Shown here: positions 1 to 6,994 of the stretch, piece by piece
Layout of the letters: each line of letters begins with the position of its first letter
How positions within the stretch are numbered: position 1 is the first letter of the stretch
Source: Tenacibaculum haliotis
GTDB taxonomy: Bacteria > Bacteroidota > Bacteroidia > Flavobacteriales > Flavobacteriaceae
Length of the DNA stretch: 64,000 nt
Assembly (NCBI RefSeq): GCF_025215075.1
Contig: NZ_JAOBTH010000027.1
Span: 186,001-250,000, forward strand
Reading direction: 5' to 3'
Notes under the pieces: generated by a model
Seen by the model: the letters and a program-made list of their open reading frames with translations, nothing else
The model's database searches: none
What the model was told of the DNA's origin: nothing
Made by a program: the position numbers and the translations under genes

Positions 1-528
1 ATTTATCTTTTGATTATCAACTAATATGATTTTATCAAAATTTAAGTCACTATCTATTATAGCATTTTTCAAAAAAGGAGATAAATCATAATTTAAAGGA
101 CTTGCATCAGACAACCAGACTAAAACACCAGTTATAGTGGTTTTACTAACATTGATATACTCCTTATCTATTTTACTTTTTTTTTCACTAAAACGGAAAC
201 ACTCAATACCATAAGCTAAATCTTTGATATACTTTTTAAACTCTGTCTTTAATGTTGATTTACTACTAGGGTATTCTTTACCTGTATATTTTGAAGAAAT
301 GAGACCTATATCTAGTAAATAATCTTCAACAGGGCTTTTATAATTTATTAGACCATCCAATCCATGAGTGGTTCTTTCTTTTTTAGCTTCTACTCTTTTA
401 TGTTTTTTACCTTTTACACAGTTGATTGATGTATTCTCTTCTAATGAATTAAAATTTAAAATATCTTCAAATAAGAATTTAGAAATTTTTTCTCCTTTCT
501 CACCTATTGATTTAGACCATTCTCCCAT
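1..528 (-). CDS. GapS4a-like putative anti-phage protein, C-terminus outside window
   Basis: An open frame of 176 codons enters from the left edge and starts at the ATG whose complement is at 526-528; an in-frame stop lies 12 codons upstream, so this start is well supported. The protein begins MGEWSKSIGEKGEKI and later carries HGLDGLINYKSP. A glycine-glutamate helix followed by a G-x-D strand is what one expects of a PD-(D/E)xK-type nuclease fold. From memory it resembles the GapS4a component of the two-gene GAPS4 anti-phage system; I could not search to confirm. Its partner gene would lie further left, outside the window. The setting, an island next to a tRNA fragment, fits a defence gene. 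Alternative: an unrelated restriction-like protein. Confidence 0.45.
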   Translation of the reverse strand, partial: MGEWSKSIGEKGEKISKFLFEDILNFNSLEENTSINCVKGKKHKRVEAKKERTTHGLDGLINYKSPVEDYLLDIGLISSKYTGKEYPSSKSTLKTEFKKYIKDLAYGIECFRFSEKKSKIDKEYINVSKTTITGVLVWLSDASPLNYDLSPFLKNAIIDSDLNFDKIILVDNQKIN

Positions 529-684
529 TTCTTTTTCTTTTTCTTTTTCGGGGTTAAGGCATTAAATATAGAATATAAAATTTTATATAAAAAATTTAAA
601 GTAAACTTTTCTCACATGTAAGTCTCTCTATCCAAACTACCCCCACTTATTCTAGATTTTGAAATGCCCCTTGGTGTTTCTGTA

Positions 685-755
685 TAGAAAATATTCTTAC
701 TTCCTAGATTAAAAAACAAGATGATAGCTGTTTTTAAAGGAGAAGATATTTTCTA
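685..755. repeat. Imperfect inverted repeat between divergent island genes
   Basis: AGAAAATATTCTT at 686-698 and AAGATATTTTCT at 743-754 are complementary apart from one bulged base, and the flanking T685/A755 also pair. The repeat lies in the 262-base gap between the GapS4a-like gene (leftward) and the 791 gene (rightward). It could be an operator or a transcribed hairpin; the function is unknown. Nothing else recognisable was seen in this gap. Confidence 0.4.
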
Positions 756-790
756 GAATCAACTTATTTATCAACTCAAAAAAATAAATT

Positions 791-1156
791 ATGGTACAAA
801 TTGTAGGTTACAGAGGGTGTAACAAAGATGATGGTTCTGAATTCTACTTGTTAGAGTTACAGGGAGGTATAGAAATGGTAATTAGTAAAACAACAGGACA
901 GTTCTATGCTACAGCTAAAAAAGCTGTAATAACATCAACTTTTGATGAGGTTACTTGTAAGGCTCTTATTGGAACTCAAATGAAAGGAAGTATTGTTAAG
1001 CAGGAAGTAGCTCCTTATGAATATGTAATTAAAGAAACAGGAGAAGAAATTATTTTAACTCATAGATGGGTTTATACACCAGATGAAGCTCCTAATGTAG
1101 AGAAGTTATTTCAAACTAATGTTGATGCTTTTTCTCCTAATGGAGTAAATCAATAA
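791..1156 (+). CDS. Small conserved-looking protein of unknown function
   Basis: This 121-residue soluble protein is not recognised as a named domain. It begins MVQIVGYRGCNKDDGSEFYL and contains a Tyr/Thr-rich middle (GQFYATAKKAVITSTFD). There is no signal peptide or membrane segment. From memory, similar short proteins lie next to RadC-like genes in mobile DNA of Bacteroidota, and here the RadC-like gene follows 94 bases downstream on the same strand, so the two may be co-transcribed. The 12-base inverted repeat between them could alter that. No function is proposed. Confidence 0.75.
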   Translation: MVQIVGYRGCNKDDGSEFYLLELQGGIEMVISKTTGQFYATAKKAVITSTFDEVTCKALIGTQMKGSIVKQEVAPYEYVIKETGEEIILTHRWVYTPDEAPNVEKLFQTNVDAFSPNGVNQ

Positions 1157-1178
1157 TTAAGCAGAAGCTGTATAACTT

Positions 1179-1236
1179 AATTCTGTCCAAGTTTTGTGTT
1201 TATTATAATAAGTGATTACGAAAGTTGGACAGAATT
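1179..1236. repeat. Perfect 12-base inverted repeat upstream of the RadC-like gene
   Basis: AATTCTGTCCAA (1179-1190) and TTGGACAGAATT (1225-1236) are perfect inverted copies separated by 34 bases. They fill the space between the 791 gene and the RadC-like gene. No run of T follows the second arm, so it does not look like a simple intrinsic terminator. It could be an operator pair, a folded leader in the mRNA, or the footprint of a small palindromic element. Confidence 0.7.
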
Positions 1237-1250
1237 TAATTTTTAAAGAA

Positions 1251-1685
1251 ATGAATGTAGCAGAAATAAAAGTTTCTTATTCAACTAATGATAGAAGAAA
1301 AGTTAAAATTACAGATAGTAAAGATGCTTATAAGTTAGTTCTAGATAACTGGAATCAAGACCTTATAGAATTACAGGAAGAAGTGAAAGTCATTTTGCTA
1401 AACAGAGCTAATGTGGTACTAGGTATATATAATCTATCTAAGGGAGGTACAACAAGCTGTATAGTGGATATAAAGTTAATTATAAGTGTAGCATTGAAAT
1501 GCGTTGCTCACAGTATTATTTTATGTCATAATCACCCAAGTGGAAACTTAAAACCAAGTACATCAGATAAGAGTATTACTATTAAATTAAAGTCAGCATG
1601 TATGTATATGGATTTGAACTTATTAGACCATCTAATTATAACTAAGACAGACTACTTTAGCTTTGCAGATGAAGGAATTTTATAA
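1251..1685 (+). CDS. radC: RadC-like JAB/MPN domain protein, short mobile-element type
   Basis: The 144-residue protein carries the JAMM metal-binding motif HNHPSGNLKPSTSD at residues 93-106 (His93, His95, Asp106). It is much shorter than chromosomal RadC (about 220-230 residues) because the N-terminal helix-hairpin-helix part is absent; this short form is common in integrative elements of Bacteroidota. I chose the ATG at 1251 (MNVAEIKVSYS) over an in-frame GTG at 1212, because the family usually begins with that sequence and because 1212 lies inside the spacer of the inverted repeat. The biochemical role of the family is unsettled; a role in DNA repair is doubtful. Confidence 0.85.
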   Translation: MNVAEIKVSYSTNDRRKVKITDSKDAYKLVLDNWNQDLIELQEEVKVILLNRANVVLGIYNLSKGGTTSCIVDIKLIISVALKCVAHSIILCHNHPSGNLKPSTSDKSITIKLKSACMYMDLNLLDHLIITKTDYFSFADEGIL

Positions 1686-1930
1686 TTATACTACTTGTAG
1701 TGTCTGCAATTTGTATACTATTGGTATTATTTTTTAGTCTAGTACCAACAAGGATGAGTGTATAAACAAGTTATAAAGGCACATGAGCTACAGGAATAAA
1801 AAAACCTAGATAATTAATTATAGCTTTTTTATAATAGAAAGAGCATTACAAGAGGTAGTTTTAGTGTATTACATTAGATAATAGCTTTTATCCTATAGTT
1901 CTATTGTGATTTGGATATAATAGCTAAAAC

Positions 1931-2188
1931 TTATTCTTCCTCTTCAAATGACACATTTACTAAATCAGATAATGGAACTTCTAAAGCTTCACTAATTCTA
2001 TATAAAGTAAAAAGAGTGGGGTTAGTTCTTCCAGATTCAATCCTAGAAATATTTGTAGTGTCAAATCTACCAAGCATTTTACTAGCTAAATCAACTTGTG
2101 ATAAACCTTTAGACTCTCTAATGGTTTGTACACTCTTACCCACTTCTTTTTGAATTGAAATCTGTAATTGTTTTAAATCTTGAATCAT
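1931..2188 (-). CDS. Xre-family helix-turn-helix repressor
   Basis: An 85-residue protein that is almost entirely one lambda-repressor-type helix-turn-helix domain. Residues of the fold include VQTIRESKGLSQVDLASKM and the recognition region DTTNISRIESGRTNPTL, followed by LYRISEALEVPLSDLV. An acidic tail (FEEEE) ends the protein. It is transcribed leftwards, and a perfect 7+7 palindrome lies just upstream of its start, over the -33 element of the rightward promoter of the next genes. Repression of itself and of the 2271 operon is therefore likely. About 245 bases without a gene lie downstream (1686-1930); they hold only short weak inverted repeats. Confidence 0.9.
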   Translation of the reverse strand: MIQDLKQLQISIQKEVGKSVQTIRESKGLSQVDLASKMLGRFDTTNISRIESGRTNPTLFTLYRISEALEVPLSDLVNVSFEEEE

Positions 2189-2193
2189 TTGTT

Positions 2194-2213
2194 ACTTGTC
2201 TTATTTGACAAGT
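2194..2213. promoter_or_regulatory. Palindromic operator, probable Xre repressor site
   Basis: ACTTGTC (2194-2200), six bases, GACAAGT (2207-2213): a perfect two-fold site 5 bases upstream of the xre start and overlapping the -33 TTTG of the rightward promoter. The position and symmetry are typical of small Xre/CI-type autorepressors. Binding itself is inferred. Confidence 0.65.
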
Positions 2214-2233
2214 CAATAAAAGATTTATATTTG
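2204..2233 (+). promoter_or_regulatory. Promoter of the 2271 gene set (TTTG-N18-TATATTTG)
   Basis: TTTG at 2204-2207 and TATATTTG at 2226-2233 match the Bacteroidota primary sigma factor pattern with an 18-base spacer, one short of the usual 19. A 14-base palindrome, TGCCATTTATGGCA (2244-2257), lies just downstream in the expected 5' untranslated region and may be a second operator or an mRNA hairpin. Confidence 0.65.
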
Positions 2234-2270
2234 TTTAACATAATGCCATTTATGGCAACATCTAATATTT

Positions 2271-2531
2271 ATGAGTGTATTAAATTTTTTCATACTAAGA
2301 GTATTAGTAGCTATTGTAGTTTATACTATACTAATCTCTTACATTGGTAAAAAAGAAGAAAAAGAAAAAGCATTAAAAAAAGAACTAGGAGGGTTGTTTT
2401 CCGAAACAGAAAACAAAGAAGTTTCTTGGGGATTTAGAATTTTCCAAGAGTTAATAGGGTTTGTATTTGTTTTAATGATAGTTTCAATGTTTATGTATGT
2501 ACTAACTTTTTTGTGGAGGTTAATATTTTAG
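2271..2531 (+). CDS. Small two-helix membrane protein, unknown function
   Basis: An 86-residue protein with a hydrophobic segment at about residues 5-25, a highly charged middle (GKKEEKEKALKKELGG) and a second hydrophobic segment at about 58-82. No family was recognised. It is the first gene after the Xre-controlled promoter, and the next gene starts 4 bases after its stop, so 2271-3178 is probably one transcript. Small membrane proteins under an Xre repressor on an island can belong to toxin or defence modules, but nothing in the sequence shows that here. Confidence 0.7.
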   Translation: MSVLNFFILRVLVAIVVYTILISYIGKKEEKEKALKKELGGLFSETENKEVSWGFRIFQELIGFVFVLMIVSMFMYVLTFLWRLIF

Positions 2532-2534
2532 AAT

Positions 2535-2954
2535 ATGATAACAAATTATATCAAGTATAAACTGATGAGTTCTTTTGATGTAAGCAGTATTGAATTAACT
2601 TACTTAACTACTTTTAGTAACGGAATTAAATACTGTAAAAGCAATAGGCTTCATGAGTTATATCTCCCCAATAAGATTATCTCTGTAGAAACTTATTTAA
2701 GTTTTTATAAAGATGAGTTATTAGCAATAGTATTTAATGCTAGTGAGCAAAATCTTAATTACCTAGTTGAGTTTATAAACTCTTTTGCTAATAATGAAGA
2801 TGAATTTTTATTTGAAGATGTATTAGGAGGTAATTCAGATTTGTTTTGTATTCAAGATGATGTAGCTATTTCTATTAATAATAGAGAAAATGATACAATA
2901 GATTTTAAAATAGCAGTGCCTATAAGTAAAAGAAAAAACAATGTGTTTGTATGA
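2535..2954 (+). CDS. Hypothetical island protein (139 aa)
   Basis: A soluble acidic protein with no recognised domain, signal peptide or membrane segment. It follows the preceding small membrane protein by 4 bases and overlaps the next gene by 4 bases (ATGA arrangement), so translation of the three is probably coupled. Low GC and A-rich codon use are like the rest of the island. Confidence 0.7.
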   Translation: MITNYIKYKLMSSFDVSSIELTYLTTFSNGIKYCKSNRLHELYLPNKIISVETYLSFYKDELLAIVFNASEQNLNYLVEFINSFANNEDEFLFEDVLGGNSDLFCIQDDVAISINNRENDTIDFKIAVPISKRKNNVFV

Positions 2955-3178
2955 AGTTAAAAGAACTACCCTTTAAAATAGGTATGCAATATGAAAATTG
3001 GGAGTTTGATTTAGAATTAGTAAGCACAAAAAAAAGTTATGAAGTTTATAAATACATTAAAGAAGATATAGAAGAAATAAATGAGGAACTAATAGAGCAG
3101 ATTCATTTGTATTTTGAATTAGACATCTTATTTAAAGTGGAAATCAAAACTCACTATAATCTATTTACTCTATTATGA
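2951..3178 (+). CDS. Hypothetical island protein (75 aa)
   Basis: A short acidic protein (MKLKELPFKIGMQYENWEF at the start) with a Glu/Ile-rich central helix. No family was recognised. The 4-base overlap with the preceding gene supports its being translated, and it closes the apparent 2271-3178 operon. Confidence 0.65.
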   Translation: MKLKELPFKIGMQYENWEFDLELVSTKKSYEVYKYIKEDIEEINEELIEQIHLYFELDILFKVEIKTHYNLFTLL

Positions 3179-3216
3179 GAGTAAATTTAAAACAGTAACA
3201 ATTAAAAATAGATAAT

Positions 3217-3627
3217 ATGAAGAAAACAATTTTACTTTTAATGAGTATTTTATTATTATACTCTTGTGGAGAAAATAATGATGATATACAGTCAGGCATC
3301 ATTGGAAAATGGAATAAAACAAAAGAGACTAAAGAGTATCAAGATGGAAGTATTGATGAAATAAGTTTATCAGCTTGTGACTCCAAAGAAACATTAGAGT
3401 TAAAATCTAATAGTCAAGTAATACTGACTAAATATTCAGGTACTAACTGTGATGATTTAAAAATCTTGGAGGGAAACTATTCTTATGATGAATCAAACAA
3501 TGAATTAACCCTACCAGGAAATAACAAACAAATTGTAGAGGTTAATGGAAATAATATGAACTTTAAATTCACTGTAACAGGTATTGAAAGTTATATTAAG
3601 ACTGTATATTTTGTTCGTGTAAATTAA
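3217..3627 (+). CDS. Lipocalin-like lipoprotein
   Basis: A 136-residue protein with a lipoprotein signal peptide: a hydrophobic stretch ending LLLYSC, with the lipid-attached cysteine at residue 17. The mature part (GIIGKWNKT ... LELKSNSQVILTKYSG ... GNYSYDESNNELTL) follows the pattern of the small lipocalin-like domains common in Bacteroidota lipoproteins, where a G-x-W strand opens an eight-strand barrel. It is probably anchored in the outer membrane or periplasm. It is the last gene before the island junction, and its function is unknown. Confidence 0.75.
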   Translation: MKKTILLLMSILLLYSCGENNDDIQSGIIGKWNKTKETKEYQDGSIDEISLSACDSKETLELKSNSQVILTKYSGTNCDDLKILEGNYSYDESNNELTLPGNNKQIVEVNGNNMNFKFTVTGIESYIKTVYFVRVN

Positions 3628-3709
3628 GAAAAGGCACACATTTAGGCATACATCAAAAATGTAATCCTTTGTAAGCCTCAATAGCATTAACAAAAGTAAA
3701 AAAGTGGAG

Positions 3710-3725
3710 AGTCCCGTCCAGACCG
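3710..3725 (+). other. tRNA-Asp 3'-end fragment, island attachment site
   Basis: The 16 bases at 3710-3725 read as the 3' half of a T-arm, then the acceptor strand CCAGACC (3718-3724) and discriminator G (3725), and are followed by CA rather than an encoded CCA. This matches the tRNA-Asp acceptor of Bacteroidota as I remember it; G73 is an identity base of tRNA-Asp. The 5' part of the tRNA is absent: the bases before 3710 (GTGGAG) do not complete a T-stem. A tRNA 3' fragment next to accessory DNA is the usual scar of tyrosine-recombinase integration, and the intact tRNA should lie at the far end of the island. Confidence 0.65.
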
Positions 3726-3726
3726 C

Positions 3727-3758
3727 AAAAAGCTTCTCTTTTTTAGAGAAGCTTTTTT
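3727..3758 (+). terminator. Intrinsic terminator after the tRNA-Asp fragment
   Basis: A 12-base stem AAAAAGCTTCTC / GAGAAGCTTTTTT with a 7-base loop, ending in T. It presumably terminated the original tRNA transcript. The 5' arm is identical to that of the terminator after the M16 protease (6764-6795). The remaining bases to 3942 hold no gene; I see only AT-rich DNA that must contain the protease promoter. Confidence 0.8.
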
Positions 3759-3942
3759 AGTTTTAAAAACACCCTACACCGCATTCCTAATTACAACTTA
3801 ATGTACCTCCTTCTCAAGAATTAAAACTAATTATTTAGTTACAACTTCAATCCTTTTATTATATTAGCATGCTTTTAGTATTTTGATGTCTACTAAAAAC
3901 AGCTTAAAAAAGCACATCAATAATAATATAAAAAAAAATAAA

Positions 3943-6747
3943 ATGAAGAAAATTTTATTATTGGCTTTATGCATTACCTTCAATTACAATGCTATAGCCC
4001 AGCGTATTAATTTAGAAACGCCTTTACCAGAAGAGCAAAGTATTAAAAAAGGTGTTTTAAAAAATGGACTAACTTACTACATTCACAAAACTACCGTTAC
4101 TAAAGATGTTGCTAGTTATTACATCATACAAAATGTAGGTTCTGTTTTAGAAAAAGATAATCAGCAAGGATTAGCTCACTTCTTAGAGCACATGGCTTTT
4201 AACGGAACAAAAGACTTCCCTGGAAAAGGAATTTTAGATAAAATGCAAGAACACGGACTTGTATTTGGTAGAGATATTAATGCATACACATCTTTCGATG
4301 AAACTGTTTATAATGTAAATAATATCCCTACAACACCTGAATTGATAGATACTGGTTTATCAATACTACATAACTGGTCTAACTATTTATCTTTAACTGA
4401 AAAAGAAATTGATTCAGAAAGAGGCGTTGTTAAGGAAGAGTGGAGAACTCGCCAAAACGGTGGTATGCGTGTATTACAGCAAAATATTGGTACAATGTTT
4501 AACAACTCTATTTACTCTAAACGTTTACCTATTGGTAAAATGGATGTTATAGAAGGTTTTAAATATAAAGCTTTACGAGATTTTTATCATGACTGGTACA
4601 GAACAGATTTACAAGCCATTGCAATTATTGGTGATGTAAATGTTGATGAAATTGAAGCTAAAATTAAAAAATTATTTTCAACTATACCTGCTGTAAAAAA
4701 CCCTATCAAACGTACTGAGGTTCGTATTTCAGATAATGAAGAACTTATTTATGATATGGGAATGGACAAAGAAGTAACTTCTTCTAGTATTTCTTTCGGT
4801 ATCCGTCACAACAAGTCTTTAAAAAATGAAACTATTGCCGATTTAAAAGAAAGCCTTTTAAACGGTATGGCAACATCAATTATTTCTACAAGATTAAATG
4901 AAATCAACCAAAAACCAGATTCGCCTCTTTTATTTGCTTCTGTTCGTTATGGTAGTCTTTCTAGATTAAACAATGAGTTTAGTGCTCGTATTGTACCAAA
5001 ACCAAACATGCAACATAAAGCATTCGAATTGGTAATTTCTGAAATTAACAGAGCTGTTAAATTCGGATTTACAAAAGCTGAAATAAGTAGAATTATTGCT
5101 CAGTATACAAGTTCTTACGAAAACCAAATTGCAGGTTTCGGAAATAGAAGTCATGGTCAGATAGTAAGAGGAATTCAAACTAATTACTTAGAGAATTCTC
5201 ATATTACAGACATCAAAAAGGAATTTGAAATTGCTAAAGTAATTTTTGGTCAATTAACTCAAAAAGAATTGTTAGCTCAAATTCAAAAATTATATCTTAA
5301 AAACAACAGATCTATTGTTGTTACAGGAGTTAAAGGAAACAAAAACTTAACTAAAGCAGCAGCTCTTAAAATCATTACTACTGTTGAGAATGATAAAACA
5401 TTAAAGGGATACGCAGAAGAAACAAATGTAAAACCTTTAATGTCGGGTGTTAATTTAGTTACTGGTTCTATTACTTCTGAAGAAGAGAATAAAGAAATTG
5501 GTTCAACTATATTTACATTAAGTAACGGAATTCAGGTTCACTACAAATTTGTTGACAAAAACAAGAATGATGTAAATTTAAGCGCTGTTAGTTATGGAGG
5601 TCAATCTTTATTAGATGAAGAAGACTTACCATCAACAGTATTATTAGGCAACGTTATTCAAATGTCTGGTTTAGGTGAATTTTCAGCAGTTGATTTACCA
5701 AAAGTACTTGCTGGTAAAAAAGCAAGTTCTAGAACAAGTGTTGGTAACACCTCTGAAAGTGTATCAGGATCTTCTTCAACAAAAGATGTTGAAACAATGA
5801 TGCAATTAGTAAACTTACGTTTTACAAAACCTCGTTTTGATGAGACTTCTTACAAAGTATTAATGCAACAAGTAGAAGCTTTTTTAATTAGAAAGAGCGA
5901 GCAACTTCAATCTAAGATGCAAGATAGTGTAACAACTATTTTATACGGAAAAAATCACCCTACAGAACGTTTATTTGATAAAAAATTAATGTCTGAAATG
6001 TCTTTTGATAAAATGAAGACTATTTATACAAGTAGATTTGGAAACGCTGGAGATTTTAAATTCTTTATCGTAGGAGATGTAAGTAAAGAAACTATCAAAC
6101 CTTTATTAGAAAAGTATATTGCTAGCATACCTACAACTAATGAAAGAGAAGAGTGGAAAGACAATTCAGTAGATTGGATTAACAATAAAATTGATAAGGA
6201 TGTGTTTTTAGAAATGAAAGATCCTAAAACCTCTGTTCGTGTAGTGATTAAAAACGACATGAAATACTCTTTAAAAAACTCAATTTTAATGAGAGCTATA
6301 GGAGACGTGTTACAATTACGTTACACAGAATCTTTAAGAGAAGAAGAAGGAGGAACTTATGGTGCTAGAACTAGAGGTTCTATTTCTAGAAGACCTACTC
6401 AAGAAGCTACAATATCTGTAAATTTTGATTGTAATCCTGACTTAGCTGAAAAGTTAATCGCGATTGTTCATAAAGAAATTAAAGCACTAGAAAGTGGTGA
6501 TATTAAACAAGCTGACTTAGATAAAACTCTTGCTAACTTCTTAAAAGCTAGAGAAGAAAGTAAAAACTACAATAGATTTGAAATGAGTTTATTAAAAAAC
6601 GCTGTATTAGAAGGATATAATATGAATGATCCTAAAAACTATGAAGATATTGTAAAGTCGATAACTATTAAAGATTTAAAAAACATCACAAAGAAGTTGT
6701 TGAAAAATAGCAAATCTTACGAAATTGTTTTTAAACCTAAAAAGTAA
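3943..6747 (+). CDS. M16 family zinc metallopeptidase (insulinase/pitrilysin type)
   Basis: A secreted protein of 934 residues with a signal peptide (MKKILLLALCITFNYNAIAQ). The inverted zinc site HFLEH is at residues 79-83, and the distal glutamate ligand lies in the segment ERGVVKEEW. The protein has the two-fold repeat of the family: N-terminal catalytic M16 and M16C domains, then a second inactive half beginning near TIFTLSNGIQVHYKF. The family cleaves peptides inside a closing chamber. I chose the ATG at 3943 rather than 3883 because it gives a clean signal peptide. It has its own terminator and no operon partner, and is probably periplasmic. Confidence 0.93.
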   Translation: MKKILLLALCITFNYNAIAQRINLETPLPEEQSIKKGVLKNGLTYYIHKTTVTKDVASYYIIQNVGSVLEKDNQQGLAHFLEHMAFNGTKDFPGKGILDKMQEHGLVFGRDINAYTSFDETVYNVNNIPTTPELIDTGLSILHNWSNYLSLTEKEIDSERGVVKEEWRTRQNGGMRVLQQNIGTMFNNSIYSKRLPIGKMDVIEGFKYKALRDFYHDWYRTDLQAIAIIGDVNVDEIEAKIKKLFSTIPAVKNPIKRTEVRISDNEELIYDMGMDKEVTSSSISFGIRHNKSLKNETIADLKESLLNGMATSIISTRLNEINQKPDSPLLFASVRYGSLSRLNNEFSARIVPKPNMQHKAFELVISEINRAVKFGFTKAEISRIIAQYTSSYENQIAGFGNRSHGQIVRGIQTNYLENSHITDIKKEFEIAKVIFGQLTQKELLAQIQKLYLKNNRSIVVTGVKGNKNLTKAAALKIITTVENDKTLKGYAEETNVKPLMSGVNLVTGSITSEEENKEIGSTIFTLSNGIQVHYKFVDKNKNDVNLSAVSYGGQSLLDEEDLPSTVLLGNVIQMSGLGEFSAVDLPKVLAGKKASSRTSVGNTSESVSGSSSTKDVETMMQLVNLRFTKPRFDETSYKVLMQQVEAFLIRKSEQLQSKMQDSVTTILYGKNHPTERLFDKKLMSEMSFDKMKTIYTSRFGNAGDFKFFIVGDVSKETIKPLLEKYIASIPTTNEREEWKDNSVDWINNKIDKDVFLEMKDPKTSVRVVIKNDMKYSLKNSILMRAIGDVLQLRYTESLREEEGGTYGARTRGSISRRPTQEATISVNFDCNPDLAEKLIAIVHKEIKALESGDIKQADLDKTLANFLKAREESKNYNRFEMSLLKNAVLEGYNMNDPKNYEDIVKSITIKDLKNITKKLLKNSKSYEIVFKPKK

Positions 6748-6763
6748 AAAATAATTATTTTAT

Positions 6764-6795
6764 AAAAAGCTTCTCATTTATGAGGAGCTTTTTTA
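6764..6795 (+). terminator. Intrinsic terminator after the M16 protease
   Basis: AAAAAGCTTCTC pairs with GAGGAGCTTTTTT (one G-U pair) over a short loop, followed by a T run. It closes the M16 transcript and insulates the attenuator region that follows. Confidence 0.85.
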
Positions 6796-6876
6796 GTTTT
6801 ATATCGGCTCATTTATACTACTTATAGCTTTACATAATCCGTTTATCTAAAGATTTTACTTTTTAAGTAAATTAAA

Positions 6877-6907
6877 TTTGTTTTTGACAATTTAATTTCT
6901 AGATTTG
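6877..6907 (+). promoter_or_regulatory. Promoter of the aromatic amino acid operon
   Basis: TTTG (6877-6880), exactly 19 bases, TAGATTTG (6900-6907): a perfect match to the Bacteroidota consensus TTTG-N19-TAnnTTTG. Transcription should start near 6912-6914, about 20 bases before the leader-peptide ATG, so leader and attenuator lie wholly inside the transcript. Confidence 0.85.
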
Positions 6908-6931
6908 TCTTTTATAACAACAACAGTTACA

Positions 6932-6994
6932 ATGACATTACAAAACATTTGGCAAGGTTTCTATTTTTACTTTTATTTTTTTAATAAGAGCTGA
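6932..6994 (+). CDS. pheL: Phe/Tyr leader peptide of the pheA operon
   Basis: A 20-codon frame reads MTLQNIWQG followed by FYFYFYFF and NKS, with stop TGA at 6992-6994. Residues 10-17 are all Phe or Tyr (five Phe, three Tyr, codons 6959-6982), and a Trp is at residue 7. It lies about 20 bases after a consensus promoter and directly before an alternative antiterminator/terminator pair, upstream of pheA. This is the arrangement of ribosome-mediated attenuation: lack of charged tRNA-Phe or tRNA-Tyr would stall the ribosome on these codons. The peptide itself needs no other function. The gene symbol is by analogy with the enterobacterial leader; there is no sequence homology. Confidence 0.85.
   Translation: MTLQNIWQGFYFYFYFFNKS

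Larger units (their letters stand above)
1..3725. mobile_element. Right end of an integrated genomic island, left end outside window
   Basis: From the left edge to about 3725 the genes are small, mostly unrecognised and accessory in kind: a putative defence gene, a short RadC protein, an Xre repressor, orphan small proteins and a lipoprotein. The segment ends at what looks like the 3' end of a tRNA-Asp gene, a usual target of tyrosine recombinases. To the right are ordinary flavobacterial core genes. No integrase, relaxase or phage structural gene is visible, so the type of element (integrative conjugative element, prophage remnant or passive island) cannot be told. Confidence 0.6.

Noticed and set aside
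1212..1250. Earlier GTG start for the RadC-like gene
   Set aside because: The added residues lie within the inverted repeat and do not match the usual start of the family.
1690..1748. Short palindromes (ACTACTTGTAGT at 1690-1701; TTGGTA/TACCAA at 1721-1748)
   Set aside because: Arms of 5-6 bases in AT-rich DNA are expected by chance, and there is no T tract or gene context to support a function.
1911..2153. An 80-codon plus-strand frame opposite the Xre gene
   Set aside because: It is the complement of a clear helix-turn-helix gene and has no features of its own.
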